Source: Bacteroidota bacterium (GTDB lineage Bacteria > Bacteroidota > Bacteroidia > Chitinophagales > Chitinophagaceae). From it: DNA of 22,113 bases. Of this stretch, positions 1 through 7,902 are shown piece after piece. The translations under genes and the position numbers were made by a program. The DNA lies in NCBI GenBank assembly GCA_023411775.1, contig JAEYOL010000047.1:1-22113 (forward strand), written 5' to 3'. The notes under the pieces were generated by a model. That model was given only the letters and a program-made list of their open reading frames with translations, searched no databases and was not told the DNA's origin. Position 1 is the first letter of the stretch. Each line of letters begins with the position of its first letter.

Positions 1-375
1 TTATCCTTTCACCATTGCATAAACCGTCCCTACAGGACGGGTGACATTGTCATTTATTGCGGGCTACCCATAACACGTCCCTACGGGACGAAATGCACCA
101 TAATCTAAAAGTCTTTAATAAATCGGTAATTGGGATCATCATCTTAATTATTAGCCATTTTGAAGCGGATAGCAAAACCTGGCAAAAAACGAAAGAATTC
201 CAGAACAAATAAGGATCAGCAGAAAATCCATTTTATTATTCCATCTGTAAGGACGATAAAGGTATTGCCACAGGAAAGAGTTCCAAACATTGATAAACCC
301 GCGTTCCATCGGAACGCTTTATGGGTATACGATCAAAGAAAACCTACGTCCCATCGGGACGTTTTATGCTAGAAA
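1..375. repeat. Tandem duplication, copy A (with four REP-like palindromes)
   Basis: This stretch is repeated at 422-802 with an offset of 421 bp and only scattered substitutions. The left edge is cut by the window, so the unit may be longer. It contains four short GC-rich dyads in AT-rich surroundings: 24-40 (CCGTCC, loop CTACA, GGACGG), 76-90 (CGTCCC, loop TAC, GGGACG), 301-317 (GCGTTCC, loop ATC, GGAACGC) and 346-362 (ACGTCCC, loop ATC, GGGACGT). Such dyads resemble the REP-type intergenic palindromes scattered through Bacteroidota genomes; that link rests on general familiarity, not a search. Bases 376-421 separate the copies and are not duplicated. Confidence 0.85.
160..372 (+). other. 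Small ORF in repeat copy A (coding status uncertain)
   Basis: This 70-codon ORF starts with TTG and encodes a very basic protein (begins LKRIAKPGKKRKN). Its last third is built from two REP-like palindromes, giving the look-alike segments FHRNA and SHRDV. It has no recognisable domain, no clear ribosome site and no ATG, which argues against a gene. In its favour, five of the six substitutions that separate it from the copy at 581-799 are synonymous, and the indel is a multiple of three. I do not assign a function. Confidence 0.2.
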
Positions 376-421
376 TTATAGGCGGATTATTTCGCAGAAG
401 ATTGTCAATGCATTTAGGAAA

Positions 422-802
422 TTATCCTTTCACCATTGCATAAACCGTCCCTATAGGACGGGTGACATTGTCGTTTATCGCGGGCTACCCATAACACGTC
501 CCTACGGGATGAAATGCACCATAATCAAAAAGTCTTTAATAAATCGGTAATTGGGATCATTATCTTAATTATAAGCCATTTTGAAGCGGATAGCAAAACC
601 TGGCAAAAAACGAAAGAATTCCCGAACAAATAAGGATCAGCAGAAAATCCATTTTATTATACCATCTGTAAGGACGATAAAGGTATTGCCACAGGAAAGA
701 GTTCCAAACATTGATAAACCTGCGTTCCATCGGAACGCTTTATGGGTAGAAAAATACGATCAAAGAAAACCCAGGTCCCATCGGGACGTTTTGTGCTAGA
801 AA
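422..802. repeat. Tandem duplication, copy B (with four REP-like palindromes)
   Basis: This is the second copy of the unit at 1-375. It differs by 7 substitutions in the first 159 bp, 6 in the following 210 bp, and a 6-bp insertion near 749. Its dyads lie at 445-461, 497-511, 722-738 and about 775-787. Most changes spare the stems: the first dyad differs only in the loop, and the second changes one G-C pair to a G-T wobble. The fourth loses an outer pair. Homology stops just after 802. The remaining 803-886 carries one further small dyad (808-819, GGAC/GTCC) and no gene that I can see. Confidence 0.85.
581..799 (+). other. Small ORF in repeat copy B (coding status uncertain)
   Basis: This 72-codon TTG-start ORF is the duplicate of the one at 160-372. 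It carries two extra codons (Glu-Lys) and one amino-acid replacement, Thr to Arg near the end. The other differences are silent (AGA/CGA, ATT/ATA, CCC/CCT, CCT/CCC, TTA/TTG). It is either a short basic protein of unknown role or a chance open frame through a non-coding repeat. The palindromes inside it favour the second view; the substitution pattern favours the first. Confidence 0.2.
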
Positions 803-886
803 ATGACGGACGGATGTCCCTATGTGATGATGTATGCGCAGATCAGGAAGTTCATCATACAGAAAAGAATGATACCAGCGTTTACG

Positions 887-1768
887 TTAGACACTGGCCA
901 GTAGTATCTGCCAGGCTTCTTTTATGTTGCCTTTTTCCAGCAGTTTCCTGGCGTACAGGTGCAGCTCTTTTTCCATATCGTCGGGATTGAGATTGTAGTA
1001 CTGGATGATCTGCTTTAAGTGATCATCTTCAAAAGCAGGATCGATCACAGGTAATTCCTGGACATTGGCCAGCTTACCAAGGTCATTGCCTGAAAGTATT
1101 TTGCTGTTGCGGATGGCAGCAGGAAGTCCGTCTATGCCGATACCCAGGAGCGTGTTGGGCTTATCTACTTCAAAGAGATTAGTCTCATTCACCTGGCAAT
1201 ACCAGTTGTTGCCCAGCCTTGCTACATGGTTTATTTTACGCTGGTCAATTTTTCTGTTCTCATCGAGCAGGCCGTCGTTGATATGCATACGTAGCACTTC
1301 GCAGATAACTAGGTTACCAGCACCGCCTTCTGTACCCAGCGGCTTTATTTCATTAACACGGCACTCCAGGTTCACCTGGCTTTCTTTTACCATTGGTGGT
1401 CTCACCATGGTCGCAGGAATTTCAGTAAATCCGGCCTTAACGAATTCGTTTGTACCTTTTGGATATTCACAACTCGCCAGCGACACCTGCTGCACCATAT
1501 CGAATGTTACGATATTGATCACCACCTCGGGGACTTCCATGACATTTTCAAGAGTATGCTTGATCGTGTTATTTCTAACTCGCCTTGATGGCGAAAATAT
1601 AACGATAGGTGGGGTAGTGGAAAATAAATTGAAGAAACTGAAAGGACTAAGGTTAACGTTACCGTTTTTGTCGATCGTAGATGCAAAACAGATCGGCCGG
1701 GGCGCGATGAAATGTTGCAGGTAGTATTGTTTTTCTACCGGGTTGAGGTCATGCAGGTCCAGAATCAT
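887..1768 (-). CDS. Flavin reductase family protein (FMN-binding split barrel)
   Basis: This 293-aa cytoplasmic protein has the flavin-reductase-like split-barrel fold of the DIM6/NTAB group. The N-terminal region FIAPRPICFASTIDKNGN, followed by NLSPFSFFNLFSTTPP, is the usual FMN-binding start of this family. The segments PEVVINIV and CRVNEIKPLG are further core strands. About 100 C-terminal residues form an extension beyond the basic barrel. Members bind FMN and often reduce free flavin for a partner enzyme; the substrate here is unknown. It lies 27 bp downstream of the fumarylacetoacetate-hydrolase-family gene on the same strand, so the two are probably co-transcribed, and in that setting a role in aromatic compound breakdown is plausible. 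No dioxygenase is present in the window to confirm this. Confidence 0.85.
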   Translation of the reverse strand: MILDLHDLNPVEKQYYLQHFIAPRPICFASTIDKNGNVNLSPFSFFNLFSTTPPIVIFSPSRRVRNNTIKHTLENVMEVPEVVINIVTFDMVQQVSLASCEYPKGTNEFVKAGFTEIPATMVRPPMVKESQVNLECRVNEIKPLGTEGGAGNLVICEVLRMHINDGLLDENRKIDQRKINHVARLGNNWYCQVNETNLFEVDKPNTLLGIGIDGLPAAIRNSKILSGNDLGKLANVQELPVIDPAFEDDHLKQIIQYYNLNPDDMEKELHLYARKLLEKGNIKEAWQILLASV

Positions 1769-1795
1769 TGTTTTGCTTTATCAGGTTTAAGAAGC

Positions 1796-2809
1796 TTACG
1801 GTTTTAGCTTTTTCTGTTGCAGAAGGCTCCAGGTCGATTCTATACCGATGATTTTATTACTCAGTGTTCCTAGTTGTTCAATTTCCATCTCTACCAGGTC
1901 GCCGGGTTGCAGCCATTGTTCTTTATAGGCAGGGTCATTCAGTTTGCCGGTTCCATTCAGTTCGAGAAAACAGCCGGTGCCTACGGTCCCGCTTCCAATA
2001 ATGTCACCGGGATAAAGATCCACGCCATAGGAGGCCCGTTCGATGATCTCAGCAAATGTCCAGTCCATATCACCTACATTACCCAGGCTTACCTGTACAT
2101 CATTGACGCGACATTTCATTTCAAGGTTCCAGCTCTTACCTATATGATTTTCTTTTGCCGGAATTTCAAATTCATGAAGTTCATCCAGTGTAACCAGCCA
2201 TGGGCCGATCGCTGTCGCGAAATCCTTGCCTTTGGCAGGTCCCAGGTTGAGCAACATCTCTTCCATCTGCAAGCGGCGGGCGCTCAGATCGTTCATGATC
2301 ATCAGTCCACCAATATATTGGTCGGCATGTGTTGCGGGTATATCACGTCCGTGGCGGCAAATAACGATGGCAGCCTCGAGTTCAAAATCAAGTTTTTCCA
2401 GGTGATCGGGCATACAATTTACGTCACCTGGTCCCTGTATGCTATGATGATTGGTAAAATAGAATACCGGGAACTGGTCAAATTCGGGAATCATCTCCAC
2501 ACCACGGTTTCTGCGCGCTGAAGCCACATGTTGTCGAAACGCATAGCCATCGCGGCAGCTGGCAGGAAATGGAACGGGTGCCAATAATTGTACAGATTCG
2601 ACAGGAACACCTTTATTGCTGCTTCTTGAACCTTCTTGTAATAATAAAGCGCCGGCCTGGGCAACGGGGAACGAATCGTCCCAATAGGTCAGGAACATAT
2701 TCATGGTTCCCGGCAGATCGGGGTGCAAAACTTCCATGTCATAGATCATTCCATTGATCAATACAGCCAGCTGCTCATGCCCCTCTTTTACGTAGGATAC
2801 CAGTTTCAT
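1796..2809 (-). CDS. Fumarylacetoacetate hydrolase family protein
   Basis: This 337-aa protein belongs to the FAH family, metal-dependent enzymes that cleave C-C bonds in diketo acids or act on related enol acids. The C-terminal catalytic region shows the family hallmarks: LDFELEAAIV (acidic metal ligands, about residues 138-147), NDLSAR, KGKDFATAIGPWLVT and the end motif GDIIGSGTVGTGC. The length fits a fumarylacetoacetase-like enzyme of aromatic amino-acid breakdown better than the short FAHD1 type. The ATG at 2809 is supported by an upstream -7 box (2835-2842). The flavin reductase gene follows. The exact substrate cannot be read from sequence; the last step of tyrosine/homogentisate breakdown is the leading guess. 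Confidence 0.85.
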   Translation of the reverse strand: MKLVSYVKEGHEQLAVLINGMIYDMEVLHPDLPGTMNMFLTYWDDSFPVAQAGALLLQEGSRSSNKGVPVESVQLLAPVPFPASCRDGYAFRQHVASARRNRGVEMIPEFDQFPVFYFTNHHSIQGPGDVNCMPDHLEKLDFELEAAIVICRHGRDIPATHADQYIGGLMIMNDLSARRLQMEEMLLNLGPAKGKDFATAIGPWLVTLDELHEFEIPAKENHIGKSWNLEMKCRVNDVQVSLGNVGDMDWTFAEIIERASYGVDLYPGDIIGSGTVGTGCFLELNGTGKLNDPAYKEQWLQPGDLVEMEIEQLGTLSNKIIGIESTWSLLQQKKLKP

Positions 2810-2834
2810 GCTAATGAGTTTTCGTTAAAGCATG

Positions 2835-2842
2835 CAAATTTA
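2835..2842 (-). promoter_or_regulatory. Bacteroidota -7 box for the FAH-family gene
   Basis: On the minus strand this reads TAAATTTG, an exact match to TAnnTTTG. It ends 25 nt before the ATG at 2809, giving a leader of about 20 nt. No convincing -33 TTG is seen at the usual distance. Confidence 0.5.
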
Positions 2843-2925
2843 CTCCGAATATTCTGGGAATCGTGTGCTGAAATTAGCCAATATGATCCGGGTGCTATCG
2901 GGCCGGTAATTTGGACCGGATAATT

Positions 2926-3034
2926 ATAGGGGTTGGGAATTTACCTGATATTTGAAGTTAATTTCATCGCCAAAAACAATTCGAAACAATCTTTACAGCT
3001 ATGAAATCTCTCCAGGCTAATTCCCAACCCCCTA
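2926..3034. repeat. Widely spaced inverted repeat (16/17-bp arms) in intergenic region
   Basis: The left arm 2926-2941 (ATAGGGGTTGGGAATT) is the reverse complement of the right arm 3018-3034, apart from one extra C in the right arm. About 77 bp separates the arms. It lies between the 3' end of the SIS gene and the upstream region of the FAH gene. It could fold as a long RNA hairpin or be the remnant of a small mobile repeat. No gene is visible inside. Confidence 0.7.
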
Positions 3035-3056
3035 TACTTAATCCCTAAAAACCCTC

Positions 3057-3818
3057 TTACACGCCGGCAACCCTTGTCTTATACTCTTCCAGTGCTTCCG
3101 CCAGTCTTTCCCTGGCAGTGGTGTCGCCAGGTACATTATGTGAAGGATGAATATAAAGTTTTACGCCACGCTCAGCGAGGATTTCCGCTACCGTTGTCAC
3201 GGTCATCCAAACGGCGGTGATAAAACCGATGGTTGAGACAGGTCCTACTTTGTCGACATGATTTTTCAGCGGTACACATGCATCCTGGATCGGCACGCAT
3301 GTGTCTACGACCAGGTCAGCGAGCTGGAAAATATTCTTGCCACTACTATGACGGGTGGGTTTGCCTTCTGCTTCTTTGGCCGAGCCGAAGACGATCACTT
3401 TCATGCCCTGTTTTTTTGCTTCCAGCGCCACATCGATGTTTACCGCGTTAATACCGGTATGCGAGAAAAGCCACATGCAATCTCTTTTGTCGAACTTATA
3501 GCCCTTCATGATCTCGGTACCATAGCCTTCTACTCTTTCGAGAAATACAAAATTGTGCACGCTCATGCCGCCTACGATATTAGTAAAGAACGTAAGTGGC
3601 AATTCCACAATGGGATGAAAACCTACAAAGCCGCCGATGCGGGGATACATTTCTTCGATTGGGAGCGTGGCATGGCCGCAACCGAAAGTATGCACCCAGC
3701 GTCCCGCTTCAATCGTATCGGCCATGATCTCAGCCGCCTTTTGTATGTTTTCCAACTGGGTTTTCTCGATATTGTCCATAATACCCCTTGCATTCTGTAA
3801 CCATGTTTTTGCCAGCAT
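3057..3818 (-). CDS. SIS domain protein (UPF0309-like phosphosugar-binding/isomerase)
   Basis: This 253-aa cytoplasmic protein carries a sugar isomerase (SIS) fold. Visible features are the first phosphate-binding loop around residues 45-50 (FGCGHA), a second around 119-124 (SHTGIN) and the strand-loop VIVFGSA. The C-terminal half matches the UPF0309-type SIS proteins (VGPVSTIGFITAVWM and HPSHNVPGD). SIS proteins bind phosphorylated sugars and act as isomerases, deaminases or etherases. Here it is the last gene of the ROK/MFS/SIS operon, 38 bp after the transporter, so it probably processes the sugar phosphate made by the kinase. The reaction is not established. The start used (MLAKTWLQ) could also be the internal Met at residue 14. 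Confidence 0.85.
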   Translation of the reverse strand: MLAKTWLQNARGIMDNIEKTQLENIQKAAEIMADTIEAGRWVHTFGCGHATLPIEEMYPRIGGFVGFHPIVELPLTFFTNIVGGMSVHNFVFLERVEGYGTEIMKGYKFDKRDCMWLFSHTGINAVNIDVALEAKKQGMKVIVFGSAKEAEGKPTRHSSGKNIFQLADLVVDTCVPIQDACVPLKNHVDKVGPVSTIGFITAVWMTVTTVAEILAERGVKLYIHPSHNVPGDTTARERLAEALEEYKTRVAGV

Positions 3819-3856
3819 AACTTTTATTGATTTATTATAAGAGTGAAAAATATTTA

Positions 3857-5017
3857 TTACAAATTAATACGGCCTGCGATCTTGCGACGGATGATCAGCA
3901 AAACTATGATCATACAACCAATACAGGCCGCAATCATGATGGGCAGGTAACTAATATTGTATTTCTCCGCTATCACACCGAAAGAATAATTGATCAGGGT
4001 ATTGCCCGTAAGCGCGATCACCAGCGCGATGCTAAACGCCGTACCAGAAAGCTGGGCGTACAGTTGCCCTACATATCCTAATATGATTGGGAATCCACCC
4101 GCCAGTCCCATACCCATCAGGATAAGGGCTGCGAAGGAAATGTTATACGATGAAGTGGAATATAAAACCAAACTGCCGGCAGCTACAAGTATTAATGAAA
4201 TGAGTAATACCGTATAAGGAGAGATCTTTTTTAGCAAAGAACCAAGTAGTATGCGGGCTACGGTAAGTCCCACAACCGAAAACGACAATGCGTAGAGGGC
4301 TTTGTCATTATCAATACCCAGGCCTTCCTGAAGGTAGGAGGTGGTCCAGTTGTTGACCAGGCTCTCCACACCACTTTGGAAAAAAAGAAAAAAACCTGTG
4401 AGCAGCAGGGCGGATTCTTTCACCAGCTTCAATCCCTCTTTCAAAGGGAATCCCTGCGCCTGCTTTGGCTTAGGGAAGGTGGTCAGTAAAAAATAGACGA
4501 CCGGTAACAGCATAAAGAATCCAACAGAAGCGAGAATGGTATTATAAGTATAGTGTTTAGACAGTAAGCCCAGAAGTAAAGGCATACCCAGGGCGCCGAT
4601 GCCAAAGAATACACCAAGAAAACTCAGCGCCGCACCTTTATCTTTTTCACTGATATCGGCCACCAGCGCACTGGTGCCCCCGTTGATGGCGCCACCGCCA
4701 AACCCAATCAGAAAAATGCATATATATAAAATCGAAAGCGATTTAGTAAAAGCAAGTCCTTCCAGCGATATCGCGGAGATCAGCACACTGATGATGAGTA
4801 AAAGCTGGTATCCATAACGATCAACCACTGGACCAAAAACGAGCGAGCCCAGGAGGATTCCGATGGGTAATACCGCAACCAATATACCCGCATTGAGTCC
4901 ATCCGCTTCAAAATCCGTTTTTAACGAAGGCATGATAGAGCCCAGCGTGATGAGTGTCATGCCAAATAAGAATAGCGCCATACAGGCTGCCGCAAAAACT
5001 TTGTTTCTATTGTACAT
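3857..5017 (-). CDS. MFS transporter (probable sugar importer)
   Basis: This 386-aa inner-membrane protein shows about twelve hydrophobic segments in two halves, the layout of a major facilitator. The loop between helices 2 and 3 carries the family motif as GPVVDRYGY (residues 62-70). It is slightly shorter than typical 400-aa family members but looks complete. It begins 9 bp after the ROK kinase stop and precedes the SIS gene, so import of a sugar that the neighbouring kinase then phosphorylates is the natural reading. The substrate is unknown; the divergent GH9/deacetylase genes suggest a sugar released from a beta-glycan. Confidence 0.88.
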   Translation of the reverse strand: MYNRNKVFAAACMALFLFGMTLITLGSIMPSLKTDFEADGLNAGILVAVLPIGILLGSLVFGPVVDRYGYQLLLIISVLISAISLEGLAFTKSLSILYICIFLIGFGGGAINGGTSALVADISEKDKGAALSFLGVFFGIGALGMPLLLGLLSKHYTYNTILASVGFFMLLPVVYFLLTTFPKPKQAQGFPLKEGLKLVKESALLLTGFFLFFQSGVESLVNNWTTSYLQEGLGIDNDKALYALSFSVVGLTVARILLGSLLKKISPYTVLLISLILVAAGSLVLYSTSSYNISFAALILMGMGLAGGFPIILGYVGQLYAQLSGTAFSIALVIALTGNTLINYSFGVIAEKYNISYLPIMIAACIGCMIIVLLIIRRKIAGRINL

Positions 5018-5026
5018 ATTGAGCAG

Positions 5027-5974
5027 TTAATCGAGTAAAGCGAGATACCCGGCACCATACAGCCCAGCCTCCCCGCCCAACGCGGCAGCTTCCAGTTTTA
5101 CCTGTTTGATGCTGATCGGTTGCGCCCATTTTTTTGACTCTTCATAAATAGCGTCAAGGAATTTAAGGGCTGGTCCAAACACACCGCCACCGAAAATTAT
5201 CTTTTCAGGATTGAACAGGCTGACGAGGTTGGCTACTGCCATGCCCCAGAATTCGATCGCGTTGTTCACAACCGCTATCGCCAGGGGATCATTTTGTTCA
5301 TATGCTTCAAAGATATCCTTTGCTGACAGTGTGGTGCCGATACCAGCTAACCTATTACCAGGAAATTTGTTTTCTTCCAGTAACTCTTTTGCCACTTTCG
5401 CAAGTCCTTCACCAGATGCATGGTATTCAAAACAGCCACAGGGTGCATACTTGTCCTCAAACGGTTTGTTAAGTGCCAGCCAGCCTATCGCGCCACCTAT
5501 ATCGTGTGCACCTCTTAGCACCTGTCCATTCACCAAAATGCCTGCACCAATCCCGGTTCCGACACCCAGGAAGATCGCATCGCTGCAACCGCGGGCATTG
5601 CCTTTCCAGGTTTCAGCCAGGATATAACAGGCCCTGTCGCTATCCAGTTTTATACAAATATTTTTATCGGTTACAGATTCTTTTAAAACATCCAGCAGGG
5701 GAAATTCATCCCAGCCCGGAATATTGGGCGCCCACACTTTCCCGGTCTTTGCATATGCGATACCTGGTACACATATGCCAATAGCATCAACAGTAATACC
5801 GTCTCTTTTCGCCTTTTGAAGCATCGCGTTGGTTTGTTGCACGATCAGCTCACCTACTTCAGCACCTTCTCTTTTATCAAGCAGAACGGTTTCTGTATTC
5901 AATATGTCACCGGCTTCATTGATGATGGCTGCAGCCAGTTTTGTTCCACCCAGGTCAAGAGCAATTACGGCCAT
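5027..5974 (-). CDS. ROK family sugar kinase
   Basis: This 315-aa cytoplasmic protein is a member of the ROK (repressor, ORF, kinase) family. It has no N-terminal DNA-binding domain, so it is a kinase and not a regulator. The phosphate-binding motif is DLGGTK (residues 7-12), the probable catalytic Asp lies in DSDRAC (111-116), and GVGTGIGAG (137-145) binds adenosine phosphate. The usual ROK sugar/zinc motif is altered: the common E-x-G-H is GAIGW here (161-165), and the CxCGxxGC zinc motif is reduced to PCGCFE (178-183). This suggests altered sugar or metal binding. It is the first gene of an operon with the transporter and SIS protein, and it is divergent from the GH9 gene. It probably phosphorylates a hexose or N-acetylhexosamine. 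Confidence 0.88.
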   Translation of the reverse strand: MAVIALDLGGTKLAAAIINEAGDILNTETVLLDKREGAEVGELIVQQTNAMLQKAKRDGITVDAIGICVPGIAYAKTGKVWAPNIPGWDEFPLLDVLKESVTDKNICIKLDSDRACYILAETWKGNARGCSDAIFLGVGTGIGAGILVNGQVLRGAHDIGGAIGWLALNKPFEDKYAPCGCFEYHASGEGLAKVAKELLEENKFPGNRLAGIGTTLSAKDIFEAYEQNDPLAIAVVNNAIEFWGMAVANLVSLFNPEKIIFGGGVFGPALKFLDAIYEESKKWAQPISIKQVKLEAAALGGEAGLYGAGYLALLD

Positions 5975-5986
5975 AGAAAAAATTAT

Positions 5987-6085
5987 GCGGTCAAGTTAAG
6001 GAGAAATGAAAATGGGGAGTAAAAAAATTACCGGCAAAAAGACGCATTCGTCAATGAATTGTACAAAGTTGCTTAACTTGACCGC
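5987..6085. promoter_or_regulatory. 14-bp inverted repeat in the divergent kinase/GH9 control region
   Basis: The arms at 5987-6000 (GCGGTCAAGTTAAG) and 6072-6085 (CTTAACTTGACCGC) are perfect reverse complements, 71 bp apart. They lie in the 137-bp gap between the divergent starts at 5974 and 6112, one arm close to each gene. The symmetry suggests two operator sites for one regulator controlling both directions, possibly by looping. No regulator gene is adjacent in this window. A structural hairpin is the alternative. Confidence 0.6.
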
Positions 6086-6089
6086 TTTG
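6059..6089 (+). promoter_or_regulatory. Candidate promoter of the GH9 gene
   Basis: A -33 TTG (6059-6061) is followed after 20 nt by CCGCTTTG (6082-6089), which matches the TTTG half of the TAnnTTTG box but lacks the TA. The right arm of the 14-bp inverted repeat ends inside this box, which would fit control by a regulator. The leader would be roughly 16 nt, AT-rich and without a Shine-Dalgarno sequence. Confidence 0.4.
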
Positions 6090-6111
6090 AATTTTTTTAA
6101 AAAAATCCATC

Positions 6112-7902
6112 ATGTACAGGTTATTGCTCGTCGTTTTTCTATTGTCTTTTACATCAATTGGAAAAAAGGATAATGTGGATCCCACCGCCTGGATCCGGAT
6201 CAACCAACTGGGTTACCTGCCCAATGGTGTAAAGGTTGCCGTGTGGGGTTCAAAGGAAGATATTACAATCAAAAGCTGGCAGTTGGTTGATGCAAAAACA
6301 AAAAAGGTGGTGACCAGCGGTACGGCAGGTAAAGCTTTTGGTTCTTATGGACCATTTCGTCAAAGCTATCGCCTTAATTTTTCATCCTTCAAAAAACCCG
6401 GGCGTTATTTCCTCCAGGCAGGTAACGCTGTTTCACCCGAGTTTGAAATAGGTAATGATGTTTATAAAGGAACCGCGGATTTTTGTCTCCGTTATATGCG
6501 GCAGCAAAGAACCGGTTTTAATCCATACCTTAAAGATAGTTGCCATACAGATGATGGCTATGTATTGTATGGTGAAAAAGCAGGTATTCCGGACAGTACC
6601 CGTATTGATGTGGTAGGAGGGTGGCATGATGCGAGTGATTATCTCCAGTACACTACCACATCGGCCAACGCGACCTATCATCTCCTGATGTCCTACCGCG
6701 ACTTTCCGCATGTTTTTACGGATGAGAAACTGGCAAATGGCCTGGATGGTACCAATGGTGTTGCCGATGTGCTGGACGAGGCACGCTGGGGACTGGACTG
6801 GCTTTTGAAAATGCATCCAAAAGATGACTGGATGTTTAACCAGATCGCCGATGACAGGGATCATGCAGGTATGCGTATTCCAAAAATGGACAGTTTTTAT
6901 GGAAGAGGCTATGAGCGTCCGGTATATTTTGTCAGCGGTGAGCCTCAGCAAAGAGGCAAGTTCATGAACAATACAACGGGTACCAGTTCTACGGGTGGTA
7001 AGTTTACCAGCGCGTTTGCCCTGGGGTCGGTGTTGTTTAAAGATGACAAAAACTACAGCAGCCTGCTATCGCAAAGATCCAGGTCGGCATATGCTTTTGC
7101 CAATAAAAAGCCAGGCGTGACGCAAACGGCTTCCGTGAAGTCACCTTATATCTACGCTGAATCAAACTGGGTGGATGATATGCAACTGGCTGCAACCAGC
7201 CTGACTTTTCAGCAATCCAACCCGGTCCACCTCGATGAAGCTTTTGCATTTGCGAAGCAGGAGCCGCATACCCCATGGCTGGGCGCGGATACTGCTCACC
7301 ACTACCAGTGGTATCCATTTATCAATATCGGGCACTATGAACTCGCAAAGCAATTAAAAGATAAAAGAAAAGATACCATCATCCGGTACTACCGCGAAGG
7401 CATTGAGAAAGTTTGGAATAAGGCCAGCCAGAACGCGTTCTACCGTGGAGTGCCATTTATCTGGTGCAGCAATAACCTGACTACTTCTTTCGCGATACAA
7501 TGTTACTGGTACAGGGAACTTACGGGCGACAAGAGTTTCTCAGAACTGGAACAGGCCAATTTCGACTGGCTCTTTGGTTGTAATCCCTGGGGAACGAGTA
7601 TGGTATATGGTCTTCCATCATGGGGTGATACACCGGAAGATCCGCATTCCGCCTTTACACATCTGAAAAATTATCCAATCGATGGCGGGCTGGTGGATGG
7701 CCCGGTATATGGAAACATTTACAGGAACCTGATAGGTATCACGCTGGCAAATCCCGATGAATATGCCCAGTTTCAAAGTGACCTGGTAGTCTATCATGAT
7801 GACTACGGGGATTATAGTACCAATGAACCCACCATGGATGGCACGGCTTCACTGGTTTACCTGCTTGCCGCGAAGGAGGCGGAAGGCCGGCCAAAAAAGT
7901 AG
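6112..7902 (+). CDS. Secreted glycoside hydrolase family 9 enzyme
   Basis: This 596-aa exported enzyme has a signal peptide at residues 1-16 with no lipobox, then an N-terminal immunoglobulin-like CelD_N domain (about 27-112, beginning IRINQLGYLP). An (alpha/alpha)6 catalytic domain fills the rest. The paired catalytic Asp motif is GGWHDASDY (169-177, D173/D176). The proton-donor Glu is in NEPTMDGTA near residue 572. GH9 enzymes are inverting hydrolases: mostly endoglucanases, some exo-beta-glucosaminidases. The gene ends in CCA AAA AAG TAG, and the next frame runs straight into a deacetylase, so part of the product may be a fusion of about 837 aa. The divergent kinase/transporter operon suggests that the released sugar is imported. 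Substrate unproven. Confidence 0.93.
   Translation: MYRLLLVVFLLSFTSIGKKDNVDPTAWIRINQLGYLPNGVKVAVWGSKEDITIKSWQLVDAKTKKVVTSGTAGKAFGSYGPFRQSYRLNFSSFKKPGRYFLQAGNAVSPEFEIGNDVYKGTADFCLRYMRQQRTGFNPYLKDSCHTDDGYVLYGEKAGIPDSTRIDVVGGWHDASDYLQYTTTSANATYHLLMSYRDFPHVFTDEKLANGLDGTNGVADVLDEARWGLDWLLKMHPKDDWMFNQIADDRDHAGMRIPKMDSFYGRGYERPVYFVSGEPQQRGKFMNNTTGTSSTGGKFTSAFALGSVLFKDDKNYSSLLSQRSRSAYAFANKKPGVTQTASVKSPYIYAESNWVDDMQLAATSLTFQQSNPVHLDEAFAFAKQEPHTPWLGADTAHHYQWYPFINIGHYELAKQLKDKRKDTIIRYYREGIEKVWNKASQNAFYRGVPFIWCSNNLTTSFAIQCYWYRELTGDKSFSELEQANFDWLFGCNPWGTSMVYGLPSWGDTPEDPHSAFTHLKNYPIDGGLVDGPVYGNIYRNLIGITLANPDEYAQFQSDLVVYHDDYGDYSTNEPTMDGTASLVYLLAAKEAEGRPKK

Noticed and set aside
1..802. CRISPR-like array suggested by repeated GTCCC/GGGAC units
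   Set aside because: The units are short dyads at irregular distances within a two-copy duplication; there are no uniform repeats, spacers or cas genes.
1065..1724. Long plus-strand ORF opposite the flavin reductase
   Set aside because: It is antisense to a gene with clear family motifs and its translation has no domain-like pattern.
3001..3048. 15-codon ORF (MKSLQANSQPP...) inside the intergenic inverted repeat
   Set aside because: Too short, without a convincing promoter or ribosome site, and part of the repeat arm.
5211..5784. Two plus-strand ORFs opposite the ROK kinase
   Set aside because: Both overlap a well-supported kinase in antisense and show no family motifs.
6006..6173. Possible leader peptide ORF with AAGGAG two nt before ATG, overlapping the GH9 start
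   Set aside because: Spacing to the ATG is too short, the product has no recognisable feature, and the frame runs into GH9 out of phase. Not supported beyond chance.
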